A DNA stretch of 64,000 bases from Burhinus oedicnemus. Taxonomy: Eukaryota; Chordata; Aves; Charadriiformes; Burhinidae. The stretch covers positions 123,738 through 187,737 of the forward strand of contig VFFE01007022.1 of NCBI GenBank assembly GCA_008921705.1, read 5' to 3'. Below, piece by piece: positions 24,694 to 38,888 of the stretch. The notes under the pieces were generated by a model. It was given only the letters and a program-made list of their open reading frames with translations, had not been told where the DNA came from and made no database searches. Every line of letters begins with the position of its first letter. The stretch's first letter is position 1. A program made the translations under genes and the position numbers.

Positions 24694-24716
24694 GGGCTGG
24701 GAGGGGGGGGGCAGGG
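24694..24716 (+). other. Potential G-quadruplex motif
   Basis: GGGctGGGa followed by nine G and then caGGG gives at least four G3 tracts with short loops on the plus strand. It stands alone in AT-rich DNA. No promoter or gene is seen nearby. Confidence 0.6.
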
Positions 24717-27700
24717 AAGAATCCTAGTTTTTCACTTGGCTTGACTTGAAAATACTGGAAATCCTTTTCTTCTGACTGTAGTATTAGAAATTCAGTGGCC
24801 TGCTTGTTTCATTTTTCCCCACACATCAGCATTATATGCACATCATAAAACCACCAGTATACCAATGTTTTTTTCTTTTGTTTTTTCTCCAAGTGAATTC
24901 ATACTTCTTAAGGAAGACCTGGAAAGTTCTCTTGTCTAATGAAGTGCTATTGGAAAATATAGTTTTAGCATGATACAGCTTGGTCAGTTAATCAGGCATG
25001 GTTCCCCCACATTAAATGAGTACTTGTCAGTGTGACTATACATCAACTTACTCTATGTACTAGTTTCTAGCAGAGTGTTTTGGTTCAGAACATGAAGCCT
25101 TTGAGTTTGAAAGTGTTAACACAATGTTTAAAAATGTTCAAGAAGCTTTTTGAAAATGACCTTTTCCCACAAAATATTTTGGTTTAGATGAATCAACATT
25201 TCCAATGAAAACATGTTTCACCAAAAAGAAATAATTTCCAACAAGCCATATGCATCCAGTACTGCCAATACTAAGCACTTAAAAACTCATCTGTTGAACC
25301 TCAGAAAATCTTTAGAAGTTTAGTACATCTGGGATTCATTTCATTTTCTTTCTGGTGCATGTGGGTCAGATTGTTAAGCTTCCCTCCATTATCATAAGGA
25401 TTAAGAACTTAATAACACAAAAGCAAATCCTGAGATTCTCACTTTATGAAATATAATATTACAGGTCTTGTGATAACATCTGCATAACATGCTAGTAATG
25501 CTCATATGCATCTTAACAATCAAGAGAACTGCACTCCACCCTTCTCATGCATTGCTCTGTGCTCATCCTAGGAACAGGACATCAAGGAGCAGGGCTCCAT
25601 GGGCTGCAGGTGAACCAGGAGAGACCTGGAGGTCAGACCTAGTCCAGTAGCAAAATCAATGGAGAGTCCACGGGGTGGACAGATGCAGAAGACCACAGTG
25701 TTTACAGTACACTGTAGAAACTGCTGAGAAGACCCCAGGATACAGCTGATTTGGAGCTTGGTGGGGAGAATTCATTATAAGCAGGACTGAAAAAAAAAGG
25801 CTTGAAAGAGGAAAGGGAGCATCCTCCAAATGGCTAGAAACACCTCTATTAATTCTGATAGTATTCTTATCAGTCACATCTAAAAATAATATTGCAAGTT
25901 TTAGTGGAGTTACTGATTTGTTTGAGACAGAAAAAAATGGAGAGAAAAAAATGTACTCTATAGGGAATTTAAATTTCAAAACCAAACCAAAATATTAAAT
26001 GTAATCCCCAAACCTCATGCTTTCCAGATGTCTCACACTTCCAAGAAGGTTTGTGTGATTTGTCTTGTTACATTTTATTTGACCTGTGATTTTTAAATTA
26101 GGAAGCAGGCAGTACAGCAGCTTGTACTTATGTTATGCATCAGATAAATATAATAATAAATGATTTAACTCCCAAGTGTGATTAATATTCTACAATTGCT
26201 TTTAAGATGTCTGTCCTGTGAGCCAGTGATCATTGTATAAGAATATCCAAATATTTTTGCCTTGGTAAAGCCCCGACTATACTAATAATTTTAAAGGAAA
26301 AATAAAATGGAGCATATTCATTATGTCACCTGCTGGTTTCTCTCTTCTACCTATGATATGGAGATCATATTGTTCTGTTGACGGATGGTATTTGTCATGG
26401 AAGAATATTGCCATTACTGTGGAGGTTGTTTAAAGAATGATAGAAGTACAGAAATAAACTTATATCTCTCCATTTTAAAGAGATTTTTAGGTAGTTGGAT
26501 CTGTTTAGAGTTCTGCTTCTAAAGGAAAGCATGTTTACTGTAAGGCCGTAAACACCATAGAGTAGCAAACGGTAACAGGATTTTCGCCCTGAATCCTGAA
26601 TTAACAACAAGCAGATTCTACCAGAAAAAAAACAGTTCTGTAAATTAGTAAAATATTCCACCATCTAAAGGAGTGACTTAATTGGGAACACTTGAGTATA
26701 TTTGCAGACACAGTCTGACCCTAACCTTTAAGTTTGCATAGCTAGGATTTTCTGAGCCGCCTGCATTCTGCATGACTTCTGTGAGGTTACAGCTGCCTTC
26801 TCTTGCCGGATCCTGCTGGCTCGTGTGGGTGGCACTGAGCTTAAAGAGCATGAAACTCATTAATGGCTTACCTAAACAAAATTTCATTTTTTAAGACACG
26901 ACCAGATAATAGAATTCTGGCCCACAGAACACTGCTGAATAAGTGAATAGGATACCAGTTGGTTTAGTATGAGAAAATTAATGCTGCTTTTCTAATTATA
27001 TTAGTTCTAGACATATCTAGGTATATCATGTGAGCTGTGGGCTTCATTTCAGTAGTTGCTGTTCAAATATACATTAAGAAGGTTCCTGCTCCCAAGATCT
27101 TCAGTCAAAAGAGAGGAGTAAAACACGATCAAAGAATTGTTGAAATCAGTGTTTGAATCAGGAATAAAACCTGTCACTCTTTTGTTTACGGAAGAAGGCA
27201 TAAGTTGCCAAATAACACCATTTCTGTAGTATAGACTCAACAATAAGAAGTTTTCAGCCTTGTAACATCATTAGTAATTGTCAGTAGTTGATTTATTTAA
27301 AAAAAATGTAAAGGTTTTGTACATGACGTTTTTGAAGAACTGCATGTTTTGCTTTTCAGTAAGGCACAGAATTGTAATTTTTCAAAGGAAAATATTAACA
27401 GGCTCTTATGATAAGAATAATTAGACATTCGGTTCTATATTATACCTGCAATGTGACTGACAACATAAATCTTGAATTCTTTCTTTCATTGAAATACATT
27501 TTAAAGTTTGATAGACTTACGAAACAGACATTTAGCATTTAAACATTCCTTAAAACCATGATGTTAGATTTAGTACAAGTCTTTCAAACTGGGAATGTAG
27601 TCTTTCACTGAAAAACCTTAAGCAAGATCCTGAATATACCTTCATAGAATTTTCTTTGTAAAATATGTAATAACAAGATCATCCAACTTTGTAATGAGAA

Positions 27701-29184
27701 AAATCAAAATAGAAAGGAAATTCACCAGTGCACAGTGGGAAAAAACCCTCTAAGTCCAAAAAGAGATAAATTTGGCCCTAAACAGATACCTTAACAGATA
27801 CCCTTTCTTAGCTTTGAAAGAATTAGCTTGAAGTACCTTAAGTTGTATGGCACACAAACTCCTTGCCACGGACAACACTGAAGCATAAGAGACTAAGTAC
27901 AGTCAAACACTGCTCAGTGAAAATATTTCTATTCTCCATGATCACTTCAACCTGCAGAAACCCAAACTCACAGCATTAGAAATTACTCTAGCCCCTGAGC
28001 AGGAGAGGGTTTCATATTCTTCCTGTTAAATCTATTTCTCTTTGCATGAAAAGATCTAGAACAATTGGTAGATGAAAGTAAAAGGTAGATATCAATGTGA
28101 CTTGCTCTCCCAGTGGTATGTTCTTCAGCTGGCAGAGACATGGATGGGTCTCCATTTCCCATTGAAAACATGTATACTTTATATGAAGAGTGGTTGAAAA
28201 AAATGCATAAACAGAGCTTGAAGCAAAGATCTGGGCTGAGTCCCTGCACAGAGGCTCGCCGAGGACCAACTTGTCTGTGGGTTCCAGCAGGACTCAATAG
28301 CTAATAGTTGTTTGTGCTTCTCCAGTTAAGAAAGCATTTGGGGATGCCTACCAGTTTACCTTAGACACACAGTATTTTGAATGTCAAAGCTGTGCAGCTA
28401 AAGATTTTAGACACTTTTATGATTCAGGTGCAGTAGAGTGGGTGTCTGAAGACAATTTACGTGTCTCAGATGTTTGGATGCCTAAATATTCATGATAAAT
28501 AATCACCCTCTAAAAAAGGGGGTGGCTCTCAGACCATAGAACTTCATTTAGCAGTGGCATTGCTCTGTTCCACCTGATGGAACAGAAAGGGTAGTCGAAA
28601 TCAACAATATTTGTACTTCAATTTTCATTGTTTGCAGCTTCTGTATGACTGCTATGTTGTAGCTTCCTCAGACCAGCACTGAGCACTGTTATGCTTTCAT
28701 GTGGTGCTTTAGCGTTCCAAAACATTTAAATCCACTTAATCTGTTTTAAAATGTTGGAGGCATCGTATTAATCATGGTTCATTTTGCTGAATGCTCCAGA
28801 TCCAGAAGAGTGCAATAAGACTGAATTCATTCTTCTGTGTCTTTTTAACCGCAATAATGAGCGCTTTCAGTGTGCACAACCAAAAGCACTATGATGTTTT
28901 AAAAGATTGTGACTAGGCTACTTCATTGTTGCTATCATTTTAGACTTCAAAAGTGACGATTTTGACTTTGTGGCCTTATGGCACAACTTTGCACAAGAGT
29001 TCAACACCCACAAACACAGTATTTTATTTCCCTGTGACATCCATGGTGCTGAGCTCTCTTGCAGCTTCCACTTTATGGAGTTGCCTGAATAGGAACTGAG
29101 CTCTGTTAGTAATCAGGTCTGGTCTTAAACAACAAATTCTTGAAAATGCGGGCTTCAGACTATGGTAATGTCTGGCTCCCTTAC

Positions 29185-29231
29185 CTGGTTCTTCCTCTGA
29201 AGCATTCTCTAATTTGATATCAACTAAGGCA
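29185..29231 (-). CDS. Candidate 47-nt minus-strand exon, weak
   Basis: On the minus strand, cagcctactgtctttcag precedes 47 nt that end in AACCAG|GTAAGGG, a strong donor. One frame is open and reads ALVDIKLENASEEEP with one base left over at each end (asymmetric phase). The acidic peptide is plausible but matches nothing I know. It lies on the opposite strand from the candidates at 5.7 and 17.0 kb, so it would be a different gene. Chance splice-site pairing is likely. Confidence 0.15.
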
Positions 29232-29441
29232 CTGAAAGACAGTAGGCTGCTTGAGGGAAAGGCAGAAAATCTCCCAGCAAGGTATTGCTTGCCTGGAATT
29301 GTCTTTCTAGAATTCATTTTCCTACATTGGAATGAAACATCAGAAATATACAGACTTCCAGGACATGCCAACAGGTGCCTCTGGGACTAAACCAGCTTAA
29401 AGATCAGCTCAGGAAGAATAAGTTATTTTCCTCTTTTTCCC

Positions 29442-29475
29442 TTTTTTTTTTTTTTTTGTTTTTTGAGGGGGGGGG
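29442..29475. repeat. Poly-T / poly-G homopolymer tract
   Basis: Sixteen T, then gttttttga, then nine G. It is a likely site of length polymorphism and of sequencing or assembly error. Confidence 0.9.
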
Positions 29476-32160
29476 ATCCTAATTAGAACTTCTTGCAGTT
29501 TTATTGCACTGGATTTTAGTTGAAAGCCAAATGTCATATGCATAACACTCCATTAAAAGCTAAATGCTCCACGGATATGTTCCCCTTTTAATAACTGTTG
29601 CTGAAGCATAACCTGGGTTCCCAGGAAAACTCATCTGTCAAATTTGCTGTGGGTAGCTGGAGAGCTGGCAGCTTCTGAGGCGCCAGAGCTTCCAGAAACC
29701 ATGGCTTCATACTGACCACCTCAAAGCTGAAGGCAACTGCATTTCCAGCTGTGTATGACACAGAGGCGTATGACAGCCCCAGCTCAATTAGGAACACATC
29801 AGCCCCTTGGACTGGTCTTCTGTACTTCTCTGCTCTGACACGTTTTAGAAAGTATTCAATTTATCCAACTTAACAACAGCACCAAAAAAACCCTTTTGTT
29901 TGCCTTTATTATGCCATTTTGGCAACAAATTGTATAGAAGTGTCTTCTACTGACTTATAAGCAACTTAAGCAATGACTTTCATCAGTGCCAAGTTCTTTT
30001 TGTCTTTTCCTGGGAAAAGATTGTATTGAATATATTGTCGATAGAATGTTTTATAAGGGCTTCTAATAAACTGTTGTGTGCTTATGCTAGAGAAGGCAGA
30101 TTGAGGAAGATTGCATTGTGCTTGAGTACAGGCCATGGGAGCCACAACAACTTGAGGTTCATGGGCAAATTCTACCACCTGCCCTTTCTCCAGAAGGCTT
30201 AGTAAAAAGTGCCTTTATACCTAAGAAGCAGAACAGTCAGTTACTGCCTTTTTCTGATAGCTCAAAGTAAAAAAAAGAGTGTACATCCATGTTCTTTTCT
30301 TTACCATCTACTGTCACAGAATCCAGAAGAAAAGTGCTTGGAACCGCAATGCTTCCTGGGGCCTGGTGGATAACACTTGATAAATGGAAGGGCCAGCCCA
30401 GAAATTTGGTCAAAGAATTGTTGGATGGCATGATGCAACCTAGAGAGGGTCAGGATGTAAAATCTGTTGCCAGTCATCCAAGAGATAAAAACAAAAGTTT
30501 TGGTATTCCACTTGCCCCGTAACTATATTAAACTACACCCATGAAGGCATGTTCATCATTACCAGAGATTTGCAAATCAGCTTCTGATTTGGAAATAATA
30601 ACTCATTACCTTTGCTGAAAGACTGAAAAAAAACCCCACTCTTTAGATTAGGTGACTAGGACAAGGAAATAAAAATAATAAGAAGCCGTTGAAACCATTC
30701 ATACAAATAAATGGATGAGCTCAAGGTATTAACTGGGGATGATTAATTCATGTTGTTTCAAACTAGGCATATACAGAATGAGTGATGAGGTTAACACTTC
30801 CACAAAATCAACAAAATGTTCCACCTTATCCTAGCAACCCTAAGTAACTTCCTGGGTGTATTGCACTATATCAGCAGGTCTGGCACCTGCTATGCCAAGT
30901 GTTGTTTTCATATGCAAATCATATGTATATGCAGCATTTCAGCCTTTTTCTTTTGCACAAACATACACACACCATTTTGTGCAGGGTTCTTACCATGTTT
31001 TTCTTCTATAGCCATATATATCCTAGGCAAAACTTTAAATGTTTGTTTATACTTTATTTTGCCTGTTTTGTTTGCTCACTTCTGTGTGGATTTGGGGTCT
31101 TTGATTTGAATTTCCACCTTGTGAGACAGAGCACCGTTGATGCTCTGCGGGCCAGAACTCAGGATGAAGAATGCTTTCTAAAGTATTCTCCTTCATGATT
31201 TATTTCTGCCTTCTTTAGTACAGAAATTGATCTATAAAAGGTGAGATGTCAAATAAAGAGGAAAATCAGAGTTACAGGGCTAATTCCTGGGATTTTGTCA
31301 GGCCAGGGATCCTACTTCAACATGATACTAAATTAACACTAAAAGTAATAAAAGAATTTTGTCTTTCCTTTTTTAACTCCTCCTTCCTACCTCCAAATTT
31401 TGGAGAAATACAAGTTTCCCAAAGATGTCTTCCTTTTTCATTCTGCCTCCAACATTTCTGGTTTTCATATCCTCTTCAAAACCTTTTTATTCTCCTAAAA
31501 TGTTTTTTTGCCTTCCCAGCTGTAACTCACTACTGATGATCAAAAGAAAATTTGTGAGATAGTCTGTTCAGGCTTTTTTACACTCACTTTTTGATTATCT
31601 GTCATTTATGTAAGGTCTATTGTCAAAAGGTATCCAGTCATCACAGCACAGAGCACAGCAGGTCTTTGGTCTCAGAAGTATACTCCGTATCTCTGTGTTT
31701 GGCTTTTAGTCTCTGTAAACAACATGTAAAAATATTAAGATTCTTACAAAAGGCATCCAAAAGAACCAGCACACGAGGTGAGTAGTCACCAGATGAAATC
31801 TAAAAAGAAAAGTGTTCATTAAGTTTTATACTTTCTGGGTCATAGGCACTTTACTCTGATACTCATGGAGGAGCTTCTGTCCACTAAGAATCTGTGGTCT
31901 GAGCCCTGCTCCGCTGTTCCTATGTCCACTCTTCTGCTAAGTGAGGAAGAAATAGTCCTTTTTTCCAGAAATGGATGATGATGATGCTTTCTTGATCCAG
32001 ATCACAAGCAAACCACATTGACATTTCTGCTTCTGGACTTTGAGCTACACTGGAGCTGAATGGGTTAGGAGTGAGAGAGTTTTGGTTTATTTCTTGAAGT
32101 TGAAGAGTAGTCTTTCCTGTCTGTATGTCACAGAGTATTTAATATAGATAATGAAATGTT

Positions 32161-32235
32161 AATTAGAACAAGAATAGAACTTCAGCTCTCCCTTGTCTCA
32201 GGGAAGTGCTGTAGCCACTAGATCATGAAGTCATG
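32161..32235 (-). mobile_element. Ancient MIR-like (tRNA-derived) SINE relic
   Basis: Reverse-complemented, the segment reads catgatctagtggctacagc...gttctattct. This corresponds to the tRNA-derived head of amniote MIR elements: an A-box-like TCTAGTGGCTACAGCA and a B-box-like GTTCTATTC at the expected spacing (about 35 bases). The core and 3' part are not recognisable. Similarity is by eye to the remembered MIR pattern, and divergence is high. Confidence 0.45.
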
Positions 32236-33273
32236 AAAAGCCTTACCATTTCCAATGAATATTTAATAACTCCGCACAAAGTGAAATAACTCTGAGACAA
32301 CAGAAAGGACTTCCATTCCAGCACCGACAAATTGGGGTTTTCTTTCAGGAGGTAGAATATGTGTGTTTGGATCCATCCTGGAAGACAAGGAACTAAATCC
32401 AAATCTCCTGCCTTCTGAATGTTGGTTCAATCTTTGAGCCAAGTGAAAAGGGCAAGCAAGGGTTTCTTTAGCCTCTTTTTGCCTGGAACCTAGTCTGACA
32501 GTTACATATTATTGAACCTTGGGAAAACCAAGGTACAGAAACCTCTCTCAAGAATCATAGCTAGGATTTGTTCTGGGGAAAGTTTTAAGTCAATGAACAG
32601 AAAATGAGGCACTTCCAGGCGTGGAAGTGCTTCCACTCTAGGAAGCTTAATGTTCAGCAGAGACATTGACTAACACAAACAGCATCCTCTGATTGTGCTG
32701 CCTCCAGAGTTGTGCTGTGCAGAGATTGCAAGGACTGTAATTTCAGCAACCTCCAAACAGAAAAACTAAATACTAGGTGATAAATTGGACAGTTTCTGCC
32801 TCCCTTGGATTTATTATTGCAGTGTCCTTGCAAACTGCAAGATGATACTCATTCACACCAATGGTAGATATCTAATATCAGGACCAAGAGAATCAAAATA
32901 AAAATGCTTTTATAAATAAAATTTTTTTGAGTTAATGTAAACCTTGTTGAAACCACTGCAGTGGCCTCATAACGTCTATTTCATTCTGTTTGAGAATATC
33001 AAGTACCTTGCTGATATTTCTCTCTACAGTGTGTTTTTACTTAAACCAGATTTATATCATTTACTTCCAGCTGACTTTTTTCATCGTCTTTTAACGATTG
33101 TATTTTTGTTAGGTTGAGAAATACTTAGTGTTTAAGGCCAAGGATTCCTAATTTCTGATCTGTGGAGATTTTTCTTCATGTTTATATTCTAGTGTTTAGT
33201 CATTTGTGTAGATTTGAGAAACCTGAGACTAGTACAATATAAATGCTCGGTTTGGGGGGAGGGATTTGTGTAT

Positions 33274-33322
33274 GTTTCTTTTTTGTGTTTGTTTTTTGTG
33301 TTTGGTTTTTTGTTTGTTTGTT
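33274..33322. repeat. T/G-rich (TTTG)n-like simple repeat
   Basis: Imperfect TTTG/TTTTTTG units with a clear TTTGTTTGTT end. It is low-complexity and has no other signal. Confidence 0.85.
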
Positions 33323-36300
33323 ACAAACTCAGGAAGCACTAAAAATGTAATTCCATATATCAACATTCAGTAGTCTCAAAACATAGAATCCCCAAACAAT
33401 GTTGAAGCCTATCTGTAGGTAACTCAAGTTTCTAAAATACTGAGAATCAGCAAATTCTTCAAGGGAAATTCAGACTCCACAGCAGAATCTAACCAATGCT
33501 GAGACTTTTTTTTTGTCTCCGCTTGTAATCAAGTAGGAACATCTGGCCTCATAACACCTGCCTATACATGTTTCATAGTTTTGAAGAGCAAGGCTGAAAT
33601 TTATGTAAGTTAATCACAATTTTGCCATTGACTTAAAGGGTTTCTGGATTACATCTCAAGGAAGGTTAACAATTAAATCCATATACATGTTTTAACAAGA
33701 ATAAATTAGGAAAGTAGAAAACAATGTAGATTATCAAGAAAAACATTCAGAACCTCTAAGATCTGTTGCGGTAATGACTATTAAAACAAATCATGATATT
33801 CCCATTGCTGAGAGAGAAATGACCAGCAAACGTTCTTTGCAGGCAGGGAAGAAACCAAAGAATTTTATTTATGAGAAATGCAGTTAATGATCTAATTCTT
33901 GCCAAATGAAATGCTGTAGTACAGCATTGTATTACAGTTGCAGAAGTGATAACAAGTCTTTCAATCTACAAGGTATCTCTGGCAGATTATTCAGTCGTAA
34001 TCTACAAATATACTGTCTTTCTATTTCATCAGAAAATACAAGGATTAACAGGCAGACATGTAGAGAATTACAACTAAATAGTACTTGATGATATAAATTA
34101 TCAGGGTTGTATTTTTGACCAAAACCACAACTCCTATTTTTCTTAGAAGGAAAGAAACTTTCATGAGAAATGCACTTTAGTGTATATTAAAAGCAAATCT
34201 ACTGAAATACAGATTCAACAATTGAATTGGATCAAAGGTAGCTCCAATTCAGGACTTCTCAGGATAGGTGTGAATGGGATAAGAATCTTCCTGTCCGGGC
34301 TCTGAAGCAATTGCAGATCTGTTTTATAGTTGCTAATGTGCAATACCTTACTTAGCTGGGAGAGTGTTAAAATCCTTCTGTAGCTCTATTACCACTATGT
34401 TTACATGCATATTTCAAATCTTAGTTTCAACTTATTTTCATGTCAAGTGAAATCTCAACTCCCAGTAGTAAGGGGTCCTAATAAATACATAAAAATTAAG
34501 GTATTAGTTGTTTGAAAAATTTAGTGGTTATGTCTAAGGAAGAATACAGATACCTATACAATACATACCTGTAAGACTGACTTCGTACTATGCTTTAGAA
34601 GAAATTTTTAAGAATGAATAATCAAAGACAGGGAAGTAATTATAAAAGCAACTGGAGTATATCAGTTCAGGTTGTCTTAATACCTTTCTTCTGTAACTTT
34701 CTAGGCAAAAAAAATACAATAAACTTCAGAAGGCTCTTACCTCCCCACTGCGTAGGTGCCAATCACAATGCAAGCAATTCCTTGCCAAAAGGCACATGTG
34801 GACTCATTGATGATGTTGCAAACCAGTAGGCGCGTATATTGTCATTTGCTAATGAGAATAGTTAGCTGAGGGGAATACAGGGTATATTTCAGCCCATGAC
34901 AAAGGCTAAAACTTTGTGCTGCCTTTCAGTACTCAGGCCAAAAAAATGGGAAATAGGAAACATGGTGGCATGCAGGGTCACTTGCAATAGGAAGCAGAAG
35001 AAGAAAGGGAAACTGGATTTCAAGAGGGAGATGATCATGGTTCATCAGGAGGAGGAGAGGGTCATCAAGAGGGGGGAGATCAAGGGTCATCATCACAGAT
35101 TTGGGAGTGGAAATAGAGTGACATAATATGTTATTATCTAAAAAGTGGGTGGATGTACCACATGGTGTCGTACGTGACCTGATAATCTGGTATTTGGGAT
35201 TTCTAATGGCCCATCATTCTGTTTCATTAGACTATTCTAGTTTTATTTGCTCTATGATTGCAAACACAATGAATTTACCTGCTCCTACTGTCAACTTCCA
35301 GGGAATTTCCTAGAAGTCATGGTGGAGGAGTTAAATTCCTTTAGTTTTCTATTCTACTGTGCTAGGTGTTTCCCTAGTCCTCAAAAGATACCCTGGAACT
35401 CTTCTGTTTGGTTTTGACCCTCTTCATGAGGCTGAAGAAGTGTGGTTTTTTAGCCTTTATTGTTGTTCATCTTTTCCTATTTGTTGTTTAGCTGTGGTTT
35501 TAAGTTAAGCTTGTCACTGTGAGGAGAATTTTGTTTCTGTTCCAGTTTCCATGACCTTTCTACAGGCATGTTTATGGCAAGATACTATTTTGTATTACTC
35601 TACCAGTAGTTTTCATCCTGATGATCCATTTGCCTTTTGCTGCAAGGTGGTCCCTTTTCCTCCCACAGATTCAGTGAGTGGATGGAGCTGCGTCCTCCTC
35701 TTAGTCTTTGTAGTCCATGCCAAGTGCTGGCAGATTCCTGCAATGTGAGATCATCCTCTGTATTTCTTGCATCTTTCCTCAGATGCCAACCATCTTTATG
35801 GTTTTTTTTCTTTTTTTTGGCTACCTAACATGTAGTTCCACTTACTGCATTGATCTCTTCTTTTGATCTTTACATGTGTACATGTGTCAGGTTTTTTTCT
35901 GTCCTGCAAAATAATTTCGGTTTTATCCATATAGGGATGTGATAACTTTGTTCACTCTCCATGTATTTCAGTACATAATGTATGACACAGATTGCTTTGC
36001 AAATTCTAAAAGCCTTATAGATATTGGATCTTGATATCCTAATAGGCTCCATCTGAGAGTTTGGGTTTGGGGGTATTTTTTTAGTTATTCTGACTATCAG
36101 TTATATGATATTTTACCAGAATTTCTATCCCAAAGTTTTATCTCCATTTGTGCAACTAGAATGGTACAGAAATGATGGGCAAGTTGCTTGAAGGTCATAC
36201 ATGCAAAGATGTTTTAGGTAAGTCCTTTTGCAAAATCTTTATGAATCTAGCATTATTTGTCTTATCGTTTTTCTGTTTTGAGGTGTAAACCCTACAGGGG

Positions 36301-38888
36301 AGGACTGCTGTCTCTATTCATGTATTCCTGGAGTACTGGCTACATTGAGATCCCAGTCTTGGCTATGGGGATTCTGGGTTCCGTTATTATATAAAAAAAT
36401 AATTAATTGAAGAGTTATGTTCATATAAATAAGGATATGCTTTCCCTAGCAGAAGCTCTGTATTTGACATAAATCAAATATTGAATGAGTGGTTCTTTTA
36501 AAAGAAAAATATTCTTAAGCCATACAAAACAACAGGGAACCTAAAAAAACAGCCTTTCATTTTCAGCTTTCAACTGGTCAATTGCATAGATGAAAACAAG
36601 TGAAATATGAAGTGCCTTGAAAACATTAGCTATGGGTTTGAGTGCTTCTTATTTTATTACCTGCAGGTCAAAATGAGCTGTCACATTAAGATGGAAAATA
36701 GAGAAACCGTAAGACTGACCTTCCTGCAACTTGGCATATGTTGGGTGAAAATCAAAGAGAACATTTGTTTTATTGTCAAGATGGCTGTGCAGGAGATGCG
36801 GGTGCATGCAGATCATCAATAATCTCAGTATTATACCTTTTAACTGAAATACTGTAGAACTGCTACAAGCATGTAGTAAAAAGATATGGACTTCAGGCCG
36901 TAACTAATATACAAAAGGTACTGAATAGAGGCTGCTAGCTTTCCTTCCATTCATAGTGTAATTGCAGCTGTTTTCAAGCAAGCTATAATATGATAAGGAG
37001 TAAAAATTCAATGTCAGTAATATAATTGGGTATCATATATCAGTGTTTCTTAGCAACAACCCAGTAATGTTCAGTGAAGGCCATGCTCAAATGGCGTAAT
37101 AAATATTAGTGCAGAATATTTTCAATGAACGGTTACGCTTCAGGTTTTTCCCTCTTTGAAAAAATATAGATGTTAAAAAACCTTGCTGCTCTAGGTTGAA
37201 AACATGATTCATTGGATTGTTTCATTTTGTTTTGTTTTGAACAATCTGTGTATAATTCAGCTGTGACAGTGTTCATTAAACCAGAACAAAAACTCATTTC
37301 AAAATAATTTTCTTATCTTTGTTGTAAAGGTAGATTGTCTGTCCTGACAGGAAGGCTGTCTTTCAGCCCCTGAGATCTTTCCCAAGTAACAGTCTTGTGA
37401 TGGACCCACAGTGTTGAACATGTATTTGTATAAACCATCACTTGAAGGAAGAAAAATGTTTTTTTCCCCACGTTCAAGATACATCATCTAAGATATGTCA
37501 CAACCCTTCTCTCTTAAAGTTCAATGTGTTTCTGAAACCATGTAAACTTCTAACATTTCAGCATCCAGAGGGTAATGAATTTAGTCAAATGATTAAAACA
37601 GAAAAAGCCAAGGAACAGAGAAAATCAGAGATTAATACTAGTACCTTGATATTCTATGTAAAATTTTTATAACCTTATGATTCTTTATTCATTAACCAAA
37701 AGAAAAAAATTGTGTGTGAATTAACACTATTCTGACAGCAACTTGGATCAGGATCAAATTCTTCTCTGCCACTCACAGATGTGGCTTCATGGAGGTTTGC
37801 GTTACCTGAACCTCTTCCCTCTGCATGGTCAGAACTCTTGAGAAAAAACATATTCTGGAAATTTTCCCACTTGATGTACTTTGCTTTTGAAGGAGATCAC
37901 TTCAGCTTTTCTTTTTCCTTTCTGATCCAAGTGTTAGGTAGATAAACAATCTTACTGCTTTCAAAATATTAACATTTTGTGATAGGGGAGCATAAGTATA
38001 AAGGGATTGGACTGATCAAAGAATAAGCCTTCACTTGTCAGAACAAATACTTAATATACATGTATACCATTTACTTTAAAAGGATTTTTCCAGTGTGTAA
38101 ACAAGCTTTTAAGGTCTAGCAGAAGAGCTTAGCCCCCGAAAAAGGCACATTTTGTGTTAAAGCAACAAAGCAGATGACACTTGAAGATAGCATAGTGGGC
38201 AACTGACATACATTAGCCATAAAGCCAGTAGGTATCCCTGGAACCAGAGATCTGTGTCCATGTTGGTTCAAACAAGCCATGTACTTGTCTAACTGACTCT
38301 CAGCATCTCAGATTTCTCAAGGGTGTGGAAATGTTAAACTTGGCAGGACAACATTTCTATCTCAACAGACCACTGAAGGCTTTGTCTGGAGTGGAAAACT
38401 GACCAAAACAAACAGTTTCTCTCTACTGAGAGCCCTTCCCAAACAACATATGTTTGGATGGGGCCTCTGGGCCAGTCTCTTTGCATTGACAACACCTCCA
38501 CTCGCAAGAGATAAAATCCTGATGTCATTCAGAGAGTATTCAAACACTGATTGCAAAGCTGACGGGATTCGTAAATCCTGGAAGAGAAATTACTTATTTT
38601 TCTAACTCCTCAAAACAAAATAGAAGGAACCAAAGAAAGGGCCCCCTTAGATGAAATAGTTGCCTGCTGTCACGCCACGTAACTGATCCCCCCTCCAAGG
38701 CCATTCAGGGGGCATGTTGACATAGGTGGATGCAGATAGGGCATATCTCTCTCACTCCCACTCCAGTCAGGCAGACGCAGACTGGCTCTGGTCAGGAACC
38801 CTTGAACTCCTGTAAACATGCCACTGAGCCCAAGGTGATAGACTTTATCCCTTTCAAGGCTTTTACTTTAGGTCCAACAGCACTCTAG

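Larger units (their letters stand above)
21593..30000. other. Unannotated AT-rich DNA, start of a CR1-free stretch
   Basis: No transposable element or gene is recognised. Landmarks are poly-T at about 23527-23540, a G-rich run at 24694-24716, a candidate minus-strand exon at 29185-29231 and a T16...G9 tract at 29442-29475. All open frames are under about 115 codons and lack known motifs. Confidence 0.55.
30001..38888. other. Unannotated DNA with MIR-like SINE relics
   Basis: No gene is supported. It contains MIR-like matches near 32161-32235 and, more doubtfully, 32390-32442, and a T/G-rich repeat at 33274-33322. An AG-58 nt-GTAAGT segment at 36160-36217 is open in one frame but weak as an exon. 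Confidence 0.55.

Noticed and set aside
28340..28500. Repeated gtgtctgaa / ggatgcctaaa-type words
   Set aside because: Faintly like an old inverted-repeat element, but no terminal repeats or clear boundaries were found.
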